Source of the DNA: Paenibacillus tyrphae
GTDB lineage: Bacteria; Bacillota; Bacilli; Paenibacillales; NBRC-103111
Reading direction: 5' to 3'
Length of the DNA stretch: 64,000 nucleotides
Assembly: GCF_027925525.1 (NCBI RefSeq)
Contig: NZ_BSDJ01000036.1
Coordinates: 1-64,000, forward strand
Part shown: positions 44,538-52,421 of the stretch, piece after piece
Layout of the letters: each line of letters begins with the position of its first letter
How positions within the stretch are numbered: position 1 is the first letter of the stretch
Made by a program: the position numbers and the translations under genes
The notes under the pieces: generated by a model
Databases searched by the model: none
Seen by the model: only the letters and a program-made list of their open reading frames with translations
What the model was told of the DNA's origin: nothing

Positions 44538-44801
44538 TCACCAGGGAGCAACCCCATACACATCGCAGTAGAACATGTTGAGATACGAACGGCGGATTAC
44601 TAGATCGACCACGCCATACGGGCTAGAGGAAGCATTTCTAACGGCGTGTAACCTAATCTTTTCACCGACTTTTAGATTTAATTGTTTTACAGCTTGAGTA
44701 TTGGCAGATTGTGTGGGAGCTGTAGGTTCTGCTGCGGCAACTCCAGTCATTAAGGATACTGCCAAAACAGCACTGGACAGAATTTTAAATGCAGTTTTCA
44801 T
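44538..44801 (-). CDS. Small exported protein
   Basis: 87 residues from ATG 44801 (AAAGGGGTGA upstream). Signal peptide MKTAFKILSSAVLAVSLMTG with a VAAAEP cleavage region, then a Thr/Gln-rich stretch and LKVGEKIRLHAVRN. The C-terminus is beta-like. No family recognised. It lies in the island and has its own terminator. Confidence 0.68.
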   Translation of the reverse strand: MKTAFKILSSAVLAVSLMTGVAAAEPTAPTQSANTQAVKQLNLKVGEKIRLHAVRNASSSPYGVVDLVIRRSYLNMFYCDVYGVAPW

Positions 44802-45035
44802 AAAATCACCCCTTTGTATAATTTTACAAATCAATTCTATCAAACACTAAATGGATATACTACGAAATATTTATTAATATATACATATATTGAAGATTCA
44901 GTAACATTGGAGGGAAGGGAATGGCCCGCCGCGGAACGGGCCGAAACCTATCGGCACAATCTGCTTGGATGATTCCCAATATCTGCATATAGTATTATAC
45001 TTCTATCAAAGCCAAAGACGAGGGCAGAACGAGGG

Positions 45036-45269
45036 ATGATGAAATTGGAAAAGGTTTGTAGGTTGAAGGGTAACGATAAATGGGTGGAATTGCGTGTTCG
45101 AGAACATGCGGGAAAAGTAGCTTTTACGGCATTTGAAAGAAATCCAGTTAACAGAACCCGAACAAAGTATCTGGGGCAAGATATTTCTCGTGCTTGGTCC
45201 TCGGTGTGTGCAGTAATTGACGATAGAAAAAAACCGACAGAGCTTGAAAAGTACGCCCAAAGTGAATAG
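45036..45269 (+). CDS. 77-residue protein of the island
   Basis: Basic, soluble frame with KWVELRVREHAGKVAFTAFE and AWSSVCAVIDDRKKP. Looks like a compact alpha/beta protein. GAGGG is very close to the first of two ATGs (45036, 45039). No family recognised. Confidence 0.45.
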   Translation: MMKLEKVCRLKGNDKWVELRVREHAGKVAFTAFERNPVNRTRTKYLGQDISRAWSSVCAVIDDRKKPTELEKYAQSE

Positions 45270-45603
45270 TACGAAACATCTTCAAAAGCAAACAAAAAGA
45301 GTCCCAGCCAGTGGTCTTAATAATCCTCTCAACTTATTAACATTTAATTCATTTCCCCTCGCGGAGTTTATCTGTGAGTTTTTTTGTTTTTTAAGGATAA
45401 AACACAGATTAACTTTTGTTAACCTCAGTAAAAGGCTTCCCACTTTCTACAAATCAATGGTCCATTAATTTAGCTCTTGATATCAAATTCGGTATCCAAA
45501 TAAAAATAAATATATGCTGTTAGATGGTGTTGAAATCAGAACCCCCTCCCCAGATCAGAAATCAGGGGTTTAAATGGACATCTAATGCTTATTAATGTTA
45601 CTG
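45270..45603. other. AT-rich gap inside the island
   Basis: About 330 bases with no supported gene. It contains weak inverted repeats only (for example around 45540-45571). Confidence 0.5.
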
Positions 45604-45651
45604 CACCATCTTGACAGGGTGGGGGTTGCAGGTTCGAGCCCTGCACAGGCA
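45604..45651 (+). pseudogene. 3' fragment of a tRNA-Val gene
   Basis: Begins in the anticodon arm (CACCATCTTGACAGGGTGGG) and keeps a T arm with a different stem (TTGCAGG...CCTGC). D arm and 5' acceptor are missing, so it cannot be a functional tRNA. Confidence 0.85.
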
Positions 45652-45698
45652 TTAAAGCAGAAAGCCGCGATCCTCTATAGGATGCGGCTTTTCTCATT
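45604..45698 (+). repeat. Island boundary repeat, right (attR-like)
   Basis: tRNA 3' half followed by nearly the same terminator as after tRNA-Val copy 1 (AGAAAGCCGCGATCCTCTAT). Marks the right edge of the island. Confidence 0.75.
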
Positions 45699-46001
45699 TG
45701 TCACACCACATTAAAAATACTTCGCTTATTCCGTCACCGTAACGTAATATTTCTCTATCGCACCGCTAAGACACCCTTTTTTTCAACGATTGCGTTCCCC
45801 GGTTGTTTTCCATAAAAATAAATTTCTCGTATCCATCTCCCGATACCCAATTTGGCATGAACTTATTTAGCAATTAAATTACCATATAAAGATATTATAT
45901 TCCTATATTTTCAAATCCAGAAACCTACTATAATTAAATTGTTAATTGAAGAAGGCGCCGATCTTCTTTTAATAGATGAATCGAAGAAAAGAGGTATGGA
46001 G

Positions 46002-46760
46002 ATGTTCAAGAAATCTCTCATCTTAGCGCTTGTCTTCCTGTTGGCTCTTGCTGTGCCTGTCAATGCGGCAGCCAATTACACGTATTCCAAAGTAACGGCT
46101 TCCAACGGTGTCGTATTGCATGCAATGAAAGCTTCACCCAACGATATCAAATTGAAAGCGATTAGCAGCAATTTAAAAAATCAAAGCAGCTACGGCATCA
46201 ACGGTGGATTTTTCGGTTCTGGCGGAACTCTACTGTCGATTGCCGTAAATAACCATGTGCCCGCTGGCGGCGGGTCCATCGGCGAGCTTTATAAAGGCGC
46301 GGTGAACGTTGGTTATGAGCGTGGAACTCTAGTATGGGACACTAAAGCAAGCAAATATTCGGTACAGGTCGTCAAATGGGCCAGCGAGTTGAACGTATCG
46401 GATAAATCCAACTATTGGGCGCAAGGCGGAATCAGCATGCGCTTGAGCAGCGACTCGACCTGGAAAAGCCAAGCCACCGCTGAAAACATTCCTGGAGGCG
46501 TTAACGGCACGGCCTCCGGCCGATCGGCGCTGGTGTTCAACTCCGGAGGAAACGTTTGGCTCGTCGTCACCAATACGACCTGCACCCCCGAACAATTCCG
46601 TACCGCGATCAAAGAGAAAATCGGCTCCGGTACTTTGGTTGACGGCATATTTTTGGACGGAAGCGGCTCATCCCAGATGAAAGCCCAGACGTCCACAGGG
46701 CAAACGATTGAAGTTACCGGCGACGGACGAACCGTATACCAGATGGTCACTTTCAAATGA
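46002..46760 (+). CDS. Exported phosphodiester glycosidase family protein
   Basis: 252 residues from ATG 46002 (AAGAGGT upstream). Signal peptide MFKKSLILALVFLLALA with VNAAA cleavage. The NAGPA/phosphodiester glycosidase domain (PF09992) covers the remainder: GINGGFFG near residue 68, ASGRSALVFNSGGNVWLVV, and VDGIFLDGSGSSQM near the C-terminus. The family includes the GlcNAc phosphodiesterase that uncovers mannose-6-phosphate; bacterial members are found in secreted and phage proteins. It lies between two tRNA-Val copies, so it may be transferred DNA. Confidence 0.85.
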   Translation: MFKKSLILALVFLLALAVPVNAAANYTYSKVTASNGVVLHAMKASPNDIKLKAISSNLKNQSSYGINGGFFGSGGTLLSIAVNNHVPAGGGSIGELYKGAVNVGYERGTLVWDTKASKYSVQVVKWASELNVSDKSNYWAQGGISMRLSSDSTWKSQATAENIPGGVNGTASGRSALVFNSGGNVWLVVTNTTCTPEQFRTAIKEKIGSGTLVDGIFLDGSGSSQMKAQTSTGQTIEVTGDGRTVYQMVTFK

Positions 46761-46768
46761 TCTCCCCC

Positions 46769-46804
46769 GCCCGCAAAGCATCTATGCTTCGCGGGCATTT
46801 TTTT
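46769..46804 (+). terminator. Terminator after the phosphodiester glycosidase gene
   Basis: GCCCGCAAAGCAT and ATGCTTCGCGGGC arms with a T-run. Confidence 0.9.
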
Positions 46805-46871
46805 CATTCATTCCTCTTGACTTCTTCCTTCATATGCTGTATATTATTTTTTGCAACAACAAATACAACAT

Positions 46872-46944
46872 GACTTGTTAGCTCAGCTGGGAGAGCACCA
46901 TCTTGACAGGGTGGGGGTCAGTGGTTCGAGCCCACTACAGGTCA
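46872..46944 (+). tRNA. tRNA-Val (GAC), copy 2
   Basis: All 73 bases identical to the gene at 43127. It has its own promoter (TTGACT, 17 bases, TATATT just upstream) and its own terminator, so it is independently expressed. Confidence 0.95.
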
Positions 46945-46953
46945 TAACGAAAC

Positions 46954-46987
46954 AAGTCCGTGAATCCTTGATTCTACGGGCTTTTTC
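46954..46987 (+). terminator. Terminator of tRNA-Val copy 2
   Basis: AAGTCCGT and ACGGGCTTTTT arms. Confidence 0.8.
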
Positions 46988-47002
46988 TATGTTTCCAATT
47001 CC

Positions 47003-48493
47003 CTAGCAGTTTCTTTTAGGATGAAACCCCCTTGATGAATCAAAGCAATTCATCGATCTTAAGTGCGGATGAGGGGCAAATGGAGAATGAGCCACATTCC
47101 TAGCTATATGATTAGAAATTGGATATACGTCACTTCGCCTATATGAGCGTCTAGTCATTACATTATACTGCTTTATGATTTCCAACCACGTTTTCTGATC
47201 AATGACTCCATTCTGTTCATTTAGGGGCAAGTGCATGGTGACCTTTTGAAATAATTTTACTGCCTCGAATGTTTTGCTACCGAATCTTCCGTGCTCTTCA
47301 ACTGCTTCTTTAAAAGCGTCTATTCCCCATTTTTCACCCAACACTCCGAGATATTGCTGCATCAATTCGACACTCGATCCTACATCACCTTGCTGCAGTA
47401 TTTTAATAATCGGAATAATTCTGCCTCCTTCGATCATAACGCGAGCTTGAATAATATTTTTGTCGTCACCATAGTAGTGCTTCAATATTTCTCTGTAGTT
47501 CATTCCCCTTCTTGCTAATTCTGCAGAGCCTATTTGTTCAAGCCATTGCTTATAAGCACATGTGACTTCCTTACCGTTACAGTACTGTGCGAAAAATGGT
47601 TGAATTTTTTGCCCGGGATAAGCGATAAATTCATTAAAATATTTATCGACGCCTCGAACAAGCGGTTCTTGTGGTGTATATTCCAGGGCATAGGCGTGGT
47701 CTCGATCTGTTCCGGTGGTGATGTCGTAGTCTTTTCCCAATAATCTATACCATTGGGTATATATCCGGTTCAATGTATATGAAACTGCGGCAATTACATT
47801 GGCTGCAATGGCTTCTTGTTCCGTAAAATCCAATATTTCAATATGAAGCACTCTTTTTATGTACTCGACAAACGGAACATCGATATTTCTTGCCGTATCG
47901 TCACTAAACAATCCAAGATGCACTCTAATATTTTCGGGAATAATAAAATTGAATGGTAAAGGGGCTGTCGCACCGGCACATGCACATGCACAAGCTGCCG
48001 GGAAGGGCGAAGACGTTGGCGTGTGCAATAGATATGGCGATAAATGAGGCGGCGGCTCGGGAATATGATAAGGATCTTCGGTAATCTTAGGTAAAGCCGT
48101 TCCTGAATATAAAGGATGCTCATCCATGACAATGGTATGTATTCTTCGATCTTCGTTATACCTTTGTAAAGAAGGAAGTTTAATGGTTGGTATGGCTTTA
48201 GAACCTTCAAATATTTGAACTCCTATCCATTGGACTGGCGCATAGTTTGGATGCTGCGCTGTTACAATATATTGGCTGTAGGGCTTTACTCCTGGCTTTT
48301 TTAAAACATGTTGTTTAGACGGGGCATGCAAATCAATCGTTTTTGTGTTTCCATATTGATCTGTTTGTAATTTTTGAATCACGTTTCCCATCATATCTTT
48401 TATGACCACAGTTGCTCCGGGCAAAAGGGACTGCGATTCGGAAACAACTTTAACCACGAGTTTCCCCTTCGCCCCTTGATTTATTTCCGACAT
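47003..48493 (-). CDS. SleC-like spore peptidoglycan protein (peptidoglycan-binding and SpoIID-type region)
   Basis: 496 residues. Residues 1-120 form a carboxypeptidase-regulatory-like beta domain (LLPGATVVIKDMMGN, YIVTAQHPNYAP). A Pro/Cys/Ala-rich linker (PEPPPHL, AACACACAGA) follows. The middle resembles SpoIID/SleC domains (FFAQYCNGKEVTC, YREILKHYYGDDKNI), and a peptidoglycan-binding domain sits near residues 355-430 (SSVELMQQYLG, FGSKTFEAVKLFQ). SleC-type enzymes degrade spore cortex, so a spore role is likely; catalytic function is not proven here. The last 40 residues look unrelated and basic. Confidence 0.72.
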   Translation of the reverse strand: MSEINQGAKGKLVVKVVSESQSLLPGATVVIKDMMGNVIQKLQTDQYGNTKTIDLHAPSKQHVLKKPGVKPYSQYIVTAQHPNYAPVQWIGVQIFEGSKAIPTIKLPSLQRYNEDRRIHTIVMDEHPLYSGTALPKITEDPYHIPEPPPHLSPYLLHTPTSSPFPAACACACAGATAPLPFNFIIPENIRVHLGLFSDDTARNIDVPFVEYIKRVLHIEILDFTEQEAIAANVIAAVSYTLNRIYTQWYRLLGKDYDITTGTDRDHAYALEYTPQEPLVRGVDKYFNEFIAYPGQKIQPFFAQYCNGKEVTCAYKQWLEQIGSAELARRGMNYREILKHYYGDDKNIIQARVMIEGGRIIPIIKILQQGDVGSSVELMQQYLGVLGEKWGIDAFKEAVEEHGRFGSKTFEAVKLFQKVTMHLPLNEQNGVIDQKTWLEIIKQYNVMTRRSYRRSDVYPISNHIARNVAHSPFAPHPHLRSMNCFDSSRGFHPKRNC

Positions 48494-48632
48494 GCTAACC
48501 CACTTCCTTTTTGTGAAAATAATCTCTGCAATTACCTTATGTTGACAATAAAATTATATGCAGCATTTAAGTGATTCTCGGGATCAACAACCGTATCCGA
48601 AAATATATGACGTTAAATGATATTGAGATTAG

Positions 48633-48656
48633 AAAAACCCCTGATTCGGGGTTTTC
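48633..48656 (-). terminator. Terminator after the KapD-like exonuclease gene
   Basis: AAAACCCC gaatca GGGGTTTTT on the minus strand. Confidence 0.85.
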
Positions 48657-48692
48657 ATCGTTTGATAAGACATTATAGGGCAGGAACCAACT

Positions 48693-49256
48693 TCAGCCCC
48701 GCATCATCGCTCTTAAATGAAGCTGATCGTAATACCGGACAAACAGTTTCGTTGTGTTGATCGCATCGACCAAGGCGGAGTGAAGTCTGCCTTCTTTCTC
48801 GATACCGGCCAGTTCAATCGCATCCTTCAGCTTCATTTGATTGCGCTTGACCAGTAGCTGCGAGATCGGCCTCTGAATGTCATGGTAATGGTCCAGCCAG
48901 CTTTGAGACAGATCGAACCGCTTGCAGTGCTCCAGCAAAATTTTGCGGTCATCGACCCCCCAACTGCAGAAGTAAACCAACTCGGAGCCGATCCATTCCA
49001 TGAATCGGTCATACCCTTCGCGAAACGGGACTACCTTGTCCAGATCCTCTTCCTTCAAGCCGATAAATTTCAACGTCTTTTTGCCGAAGCGTCCTTTGAT
49101 TTCAGGAAACGTATAGCATTGAAAACAATCCGTGGCGGCTTCCCCCGGGTCATACGGATTCAGATTCACTTTGCATGCGCCGATCTCCACGATTTCCGGG
49201 ATGTCGCCTTTTACGGTTACATATGTAGTCTCTACATCAAAGATGACTGCGAGCAT
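48693..49256 (-). CDS. DEDDh 3'-5' exonuclease (KapD-like)
   Basis: 187 residues from ATG 49256 (GGAGAG upstream). Exonuclease motifs: Exo I FDVETTYV (DxE), Exo II region around FCSWGVDDRKIL, Exo III HSALVDAINTT (His and Asp). This layout resembles Bacillus KapD, described as an inhibitor of the KinA sporulation pathway, and other RNase T/DnaQ-like enzymes. The substrate (RNA or DNA ends) is unknown. Confidence 0.85.
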   Translation of the reverse strand: MLAVIFDVETTYVTVKGDIPEIVEIGACKVNLNPYDPGEAATDCFQCYTFPEIKGRFGKKTLKFIGLKEEDLDKVVPFREGYDRFMEWIGSELVYFCSWGVDDRKILLEHCKRFDLSQSWLDHYHDIQRPISQLLVKRNQMKLKDAIELAGIEKEGRLHSALVDAINTTKLFVRYYDQLHLRAMMRG

Positions 49257-49337
49257 TCTTCTCTCCTGCATGAGAAATTTTTTCTAGTTTGTCCACCTTC
49301 TGCGCATCGTTATACTTTAGCGAAAAATTGGGGCGGC

Positions 49338-49661
49338 TCAATTCACCGGGCCGGAATCGAATCGCTTCAATAATTTCTCCTGATGAGCCTTGGCGGCATC
49401 TTCCAATGTAAAACCATACTTATCGGCCAAAATCGCCAGATTCGCCAAAATGTCCCCGAGCTCTCCCATCAGCTCCTCCTTCAAAACCGGCTCGGGCTTT
49501 ACCGCTTCATCCGGACGATCCCGGCCGATTTCATAGGTACGCACGGCTTGTGCCAGCTCACCCGTTTCTTCCATCAAAAAACCCATACGTTCGAAGACGC
49601 CGTATTGCGTCCAATTTCGTTGTCCGTAAAATTGCATGACCCATTCCTCAAAATGCTTCAT
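49338..49661 (-). CDS. MazG-like nucleotide pyrophosphohydrolase
   Basis: 107 residues, single MazG domain of the short type. The EExxE...ExxD metal-binding pattern is visible as MEETGELAQAVR and then KEELMGELGDILANL. It probably hydrolyses (d)NTPs to monophosphates and cleans up damaged nucleotides. GGTGGAG precedes the ATG at 49661. The gap to the exonuclease gene is 81 bases. Confidence 0.88.
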   Translation of the reverse strand: MKHFEEWVMQFYGQRNWTQYGVFERMGFLMEETGELAQAVRTYEIGRDRPDEAVKPEPVLKEELMGELGDILANLAILADKYGFTLEDAAKAHQEKLLKRFDSGPVN

Positions 49662-49828
49662 TCAGCACTCCACCTTTTTCCGAATAATGTAAAAAGTTCT
49701 CTATTTTCAGTTCTTTCGGACAACTACAGGGTACCACAACTTCACAACCGGATGGAAGGCCTATGCAAAATAAAGAAGATAGCCCTCTGGTATCCTATCG
49801 GATAAAGGGCGCCGTACAAATTTAGGGA

Positions 49829-49857
49829 TTGACAGTAGCCGAATCTCTTGATATTAT
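49829..49857 (+). promoter_or_regulatory. Near-consensus sigma-A promoter of a predicted small RNA
   Basis: TTGACA (49829-49834), exactly 17 bases, TATTAT (49852-49857). No gene with a ribosome-binding site follows for about 370 bases, but a terminator does. Confidence 0.8.
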
Positions 49858-49863
49858 CCAATT

Positions 49864-50018
49864 AATCACATCGGATTTATATATTATGTACTAATCGACC
49901 TTGCCCCCCTTCCTTTGCCAAATCCTGATAGACAAGCTCGATCCCCGATTCACAGCCCCTTCTCGCCCTTTCCTCATCACGCGAAAAACCGTGTGGCTAA
50001 ACGCCGCGCGGTTTTTCG
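49864..50018 (+). ncRNA. Predicted C-rich small regulatory RNA
   Basis: About 155 bases from the expected start of transcription to an intrinsic terminator. The body has unpaired C-rich tracts (CTTGCCCCCCTTCC, GCCCCTTCTCGCCC) with no counterpart G-rich arms. C-rich loops are how FsrA- and RsaE-type small RNAs mask Shine-Dalgarno sequences. No open frame with a ribosome-binding site is present. I do not recognise a known RNA family. Confidence 0.6.
49981..50018 (+). terminator. Terminator of the predicted small RNA
   Basis: CCGTGTGG and CCGCGCGG arms (8 bp including G-U pairs), loop, then TTTTT; flanking A-run and T-run extend the stem. Confidence 0.88.
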
Positions 50019-50230
50019 TTCCTTTCTTTCGTCACATGCAGACCGCTTGCACTGTCTAATTCTTTAATTTTGATATCTGTCTTTTTTGCGTTTAAGTTGT
50101 TTCGATGTGATGGATAATGAAATTGGACAATCTTTAGTAAAACTTAATACCATTGTGAGTGATATTTCACAATTTTAAGCATATAATGTGTCTATAATTG
50201 TCATATCGTGACTTGAAAAGGAGAAAACTT

Positions 50231-50401
50231 ATGTACTATTGCCTCGCTTGCCAAAAGCTCCACAAGCCGAACCCGCTCAAGAAATACGTCGTTTTCAAGA
50301 CAGGCTTCCACTTCATCAATTCGATGAAATACAACGCAGGAATTTGTCAAGTTGTCTCCGATTCGAAAGAAAACGTCAGCATTAGCCCGGTATCCGCTTA
50401 A
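50231..50401 (+). CDS. Small Cys-containing protein (DUF3973-like)
   Basis: 56 residues from ATG 50231 with AAAGGAG at good distance. Starts MYYCLACQKLHKP (a CxxC knuckle) and has FKTGFHFINSMKY and a further Cys (AGICQ). It resembles DUF3973, tiny Bacillales proteins, from memory only; the Cys/His arrangement suggests zinc binding. Confidence 0.55.
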   Translation: MYYCLACQKLHKPNPLKKYVVFKTGFHFINSMKYNAGICQVVSDSKENVSISPVSA

Positions 50402-50468
50402 TGTCCTACACATGCCGGGCTTTTCTTTTTCTACGCCCCCGCGGTTTTCGGGAACTTGTTTATGCCGG

Positions 50469-50645
50469 TTAGTCCCAAGCTTTCGGCTTCGTATTCGGAC
50501 GTTTCGTACGAAGTCTATCCAGCAGAGGGCGCTTTTTTTTCGCTTCCATCAGCAGACGAATCTCTTCCATCAACTTTCTTAGTCGCTCCTGATCTCCGTG
50601 GCGGTGCTCTTTTAACTCATCGTACAGATTACTTCTCACATGCAT
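50469..50645 (-). CDS. Small coiled protein downstream of the WYL gene
   Basis: 58 residues from ATG 50645 (AAGGAG four bases upstream; a GTG two codons later is an alternative). Highly charged helical stretch DELKEHRHGDQERLRKLMEE followed by a basic tail rich in Lys, Arg and Pro. Starts 9 bases after the stop of the WYL mini-protein, so same operon and same LexA control. No family recognised. Confidence 0.6.
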   Translation of the reverse strand: MHVRSNLYDELKEHRHGDQERLRKLMEEIRLLMEAKKKRPLLDRLRTKRPNTKPKAWD

Positions 50646-50653
50646 CCCTCTCC

Positions 50654-50893
50654 TTAAGCCAATTCCCGCTGTCTCGCTGACGCTGACGACGCTCGTTTCG
50701 CGGATGGGACCGGCTGTACGGCCAATATGCGATCGATAGCAAAGCACCGGACCTCTCCGCGCTCCATGCAATAAGCCCGAATGAAAGCAGGCTGTACGAA
50801 CCGTATGACGATCCTCCGCTTGCTGAATTGCCCGGAACGGTCCCCGTAAATGATCTCAACCATACGCCCTGTGTACTTTTGCCATGGAAGCAC
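50654..50893 (-). CDS. WYL-domain mini-protein
   Basis: 79 residues from GTG 50893 with GAGGAGGGG five bases upstream. The sequence is essentially the core of a WYL domain: VEIIYGDRSGQFSKRRIVIRF, YCMERGEVRCFAIDRILAV. WYL domains bind nucleic acids or nucleotides and often occur in DNA-damage and defence regulators. No helix-turn-helix is attached. The LexA box in its promoter indicates SOS control. Confidence 0.75.
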   Translation of the reverse strand: MLPWQKYTGRMVEIIYGDRSGQFSKRRIVIRFVQPAFIRAYCMERGEVRCFAIDRILAVQPVPSAKRASSASARQRELA

Positions 50894-50914
50894 GATTTCC
50901 CCTCCTCAAAACAG

Positions 50915-50966
50915 GAACATTTGTTCTTTTATATTCATTATATCCAAACATGCGTTCGTAATTCAA
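50915..50966 (-). promoter_or_regulatory. Promoter with LexA (SOS) box of the WYL operon
   Basis: Minus strand: TTGAAT (50961-50966), 18-base spacer, TATAAT (50937-50942), then GAACAAATGTTC (plus-strand GAACATTTGTTC, 50915-50926) over the expected transcription start. Same box sequence as at 35770. Confidence 0.78.
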
Positions 50967-51081
50967 GTGGCGGAATTTTCTTTTTACATATTCGGAAGAG
51001 GTCCGGACGAGGAGATCGGGTTGGACGAGCAATTTCTGTTAACGGAGGAGTAAGCATTGACCTTGGGGTTGATTCGCAAAT

Positions 51082-51110
51082 AAAAGGCACCCCGCGAGGG
51101 GTGCCTTTTT
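51082..51110. terminator. Bidirectional terminator
   Basis: AAAAGGCACCCC gcga GGGGTGCCTTTTT, just after the 66-residue gene on the minus strand. Confidence 0.9.
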
Positions 51111-51121
51111 GATCGACCGGC

Positions 51122-51322
51122 CTAGCGGCGTTTGCCGCCTTTTCTACTCCAATCGATGACATTATCTTTAGGCTCTGCATTGATTTCTTCGTTGCGAAGC
51201 ATCTGCGACAAGTCCTCGATCGTTTTGTCGAGCAGCTCGCCCTTATGCCTGGAAAATAGGCGCCTGCGCTCCTTGAGCAAAACGTCAAGGATCAGCTTCT
51301 TTTGACGGTTACTGAACAGCAT
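51122..51322 (-). CDS. Small basic helical protein, unknown function
   Basis: 66 residues. FSNRQKKLILDVLLKERRRLFSR at the N-terminus and a basic KGGKRR end. AGGGGAAG is the ribosome-binding site. The gap to the upstream zinc-ribbon-like gene is 17 bases, so likely one operon. No family recognised with confidence. Confidence 0.65.
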   Translation of the reverse strand: MLFSNRQKKLILDVLLKERRRLFSRHKGELLDKTIEDLSQMLRNEEINAEPKDNVIDWSRKGGKRR

Positions 51323-51339
51323 CTCGCTTCCCCTGCCGT

Positions 51340-51531
51340 TTACTTAATTTTTTCTTCGTAGGACAAGCAAGGCTTGCCCGAGGAACGCAGCACCAATGCG
51401 GAAGGCATGTCCGCAGATTTGAAGCCGTAAGCGCGACAGCCCCTGGGAAAACCCGGGTCCCAAGTTACATAAAAGTGCTTGCACTTTAAACAATTTATTT
51501 TCGTATCGGGCTTTGCTTTTCCGGAATTCAT
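51340..51531 (-). CDS. Small cysteine-rich protein (zinc-ribbon-like)
   Basis: 63 residues from ATG 51531. Conserved-looking core: NCLKCKHFYVTWDPGFPRGCR, KSADMPSALV, SSGKPCLSYE. Four Cys suggest a metal site. Similar short proteins in Firmicutes are often named uracil-DNA glycosylase in error; no glycosylase motif is present. Starts 7 bases after the stop of the VOC gene, same operon. Confidence 0.65.
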   Translation of the reverse strand: MNSGKAKPDTKINCLKCKHFYVTWDPGFPRGCRAYGFKSADMPSALVLRSSGKPCLSYEEKIK

Positions 51532-51538
51532 ACGCGCC

Positions 51539-51928
51539 TTATCTCGTCGATTGGAAAAACTCGACCCATTCGCCATCCGGGCCATAGAAAAAGAAATAAC
51601 GCGAGCCATTCGGCAGCGTCGTAATCTCTTGATCGATCAAACGCACGTCGAGTTCTTTGATGCGGGCGAATTCTTCTTCAATGTCGTCCACCGTAAAAGC
51701 GACATGATGCACCTTGCCTTCCGCCGGAAGCCCGTCGTTATAGCCTTGGATCAACTCCAGCTCCGTTTCACCCGACTCGTTGAACCCGAGAAAAGCCAGC
51801 GTGACGACGCCGTTCGTATGTACGAGCTTATCCTTCAGCTCAAGGCCTACGACATCTTTATAAAACCGCACCGACATATCGATATCTCGAACCATAATGC
51901 CAACGTGCTCTATTTTTTTGCGCGCCAT
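51539..51928 (-). CDS. VOC/glyoxalase family protein
   Basis: 129 residues, two beta-alpha-beta modules. EHVGIMVRDIDMSVRFYKDVVGL at the N-terminus, TELELIQGY, then VHHVAFTVDDIEEEF and YFFFYGPDGEWVEFFQ. Candidate metal ligands are His 8, Glu in ELELI, His in VHHVAF and Glu in WVEFF, the layout of glyoxalase I and methylmalonyl-CoA epimerase. Substrate unknown. First gene of a three-gene operon. Confidence 0.85.
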   Translation of the reverse strand: MARKKIEHVGIMVRDIDMSVRFYKDVVGLELKDKLVHTNGVVTLAFLGFNESGETELELIQGYNDGLPAEGKVHHVAFTVDDIEEEFARIKELDVRLIDQEITTLPNGSRYFFFYGPDGEWVEFFQSTR

Positions 51929-52034
51929 TGTGTTCTCTCCCTTATCCCGTTCGTTTCCAGTATAACAACATGATTATATCACAGAACGGAGTCGGAAGCC
52001 CATCACAGCCAGCTCGATCGAAGCTACTTCCATC

Positions 52035-52421
52035 TCATTTCGGAGGAAGTCCGCGAAGCAACTGACGGATGTTTTTCACCCTGGTATCCGCACGAATCGA
52101 TCGGACCGATCCGAACTGCACCATGGATGCCGAAGAAATGGCGATGACCCGAACATCCCCGGCACAGATGAACGGACATGTGTTGGTCACGACCATCTGC
52201 ACTGCCGGCTCCTGCCGGCCTATCGGAAGCGGGGCCGAATAAATTGGATAAGCGCTCAAATGTCCTTCATCCCCATAAAAAACTGGAACTTCCCGCTGAA
52301 CAGCAAAAACATAAGTCACCGGAGAAAAATCGACCAAGTCCCCTATAAAAACAGCGGAGGCATAACCGGTATCGTTCACCTTCAAGCTTCTGACAACGGA
52401 TGTACGCGGAATGCAAGCCAT
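52035..52421 (-). CDS. gerPE: Spore germination protein GerPE
   Basis: 128 residues from ATG 52421, which overlaps the gerPD stop by one base (TGATG). Segments RTSVVRSLKVNDTGYASAVFIGD and QFGSVRSIRADTRVKNIRQLL fit GerPE. The GerP proteins lie in the spore coat and let germinants pass to their receptors. Last gene of the gerPABCDE operon. Confidence 0.9.
   Translation of the reverse strand: MACIPRTSVVRSLKVNDTGYASAVFIGDLVDFSPVTYVFAVQREVPVFYGDEGHLSAYPIYSAPLPIGRQEPAVQMVVTNTCPFICAGDVRVIAISSASMVQFGSVRSIRADTRVKNIRQLLRGLPPK

Larger units (their letters stand above)
43151..45698. mobile_element. Small genomic island or prophage remnant at tRNA-Val
   Basis: The tRNA 3' half plus its terminator (43151-43246) recurs at 45604-45698, the arrangement left when an element integrates into a tRNA gene. 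Between lie tiny genes with phage-like sizes on both strands, at lower GC. No integrase or structural genes remain, so it is either a decayed or a satellite-like element. Confidence 0.7.

Noticed and set aside
44921-44992. 23-codon frame after a strong Shine-Dalgarno in the island
   Set aside because: Very short, contains a strong hairpin (GGCCCG/CGGGCC), and has no recognisable product.
50894-51053. Short acidic plus-strand frame opposite the WYL promoter
   Set aside because: No start codon with a ribosome-binding site in the frame; it overlaps the promoter and LexA box of the WYL operon.
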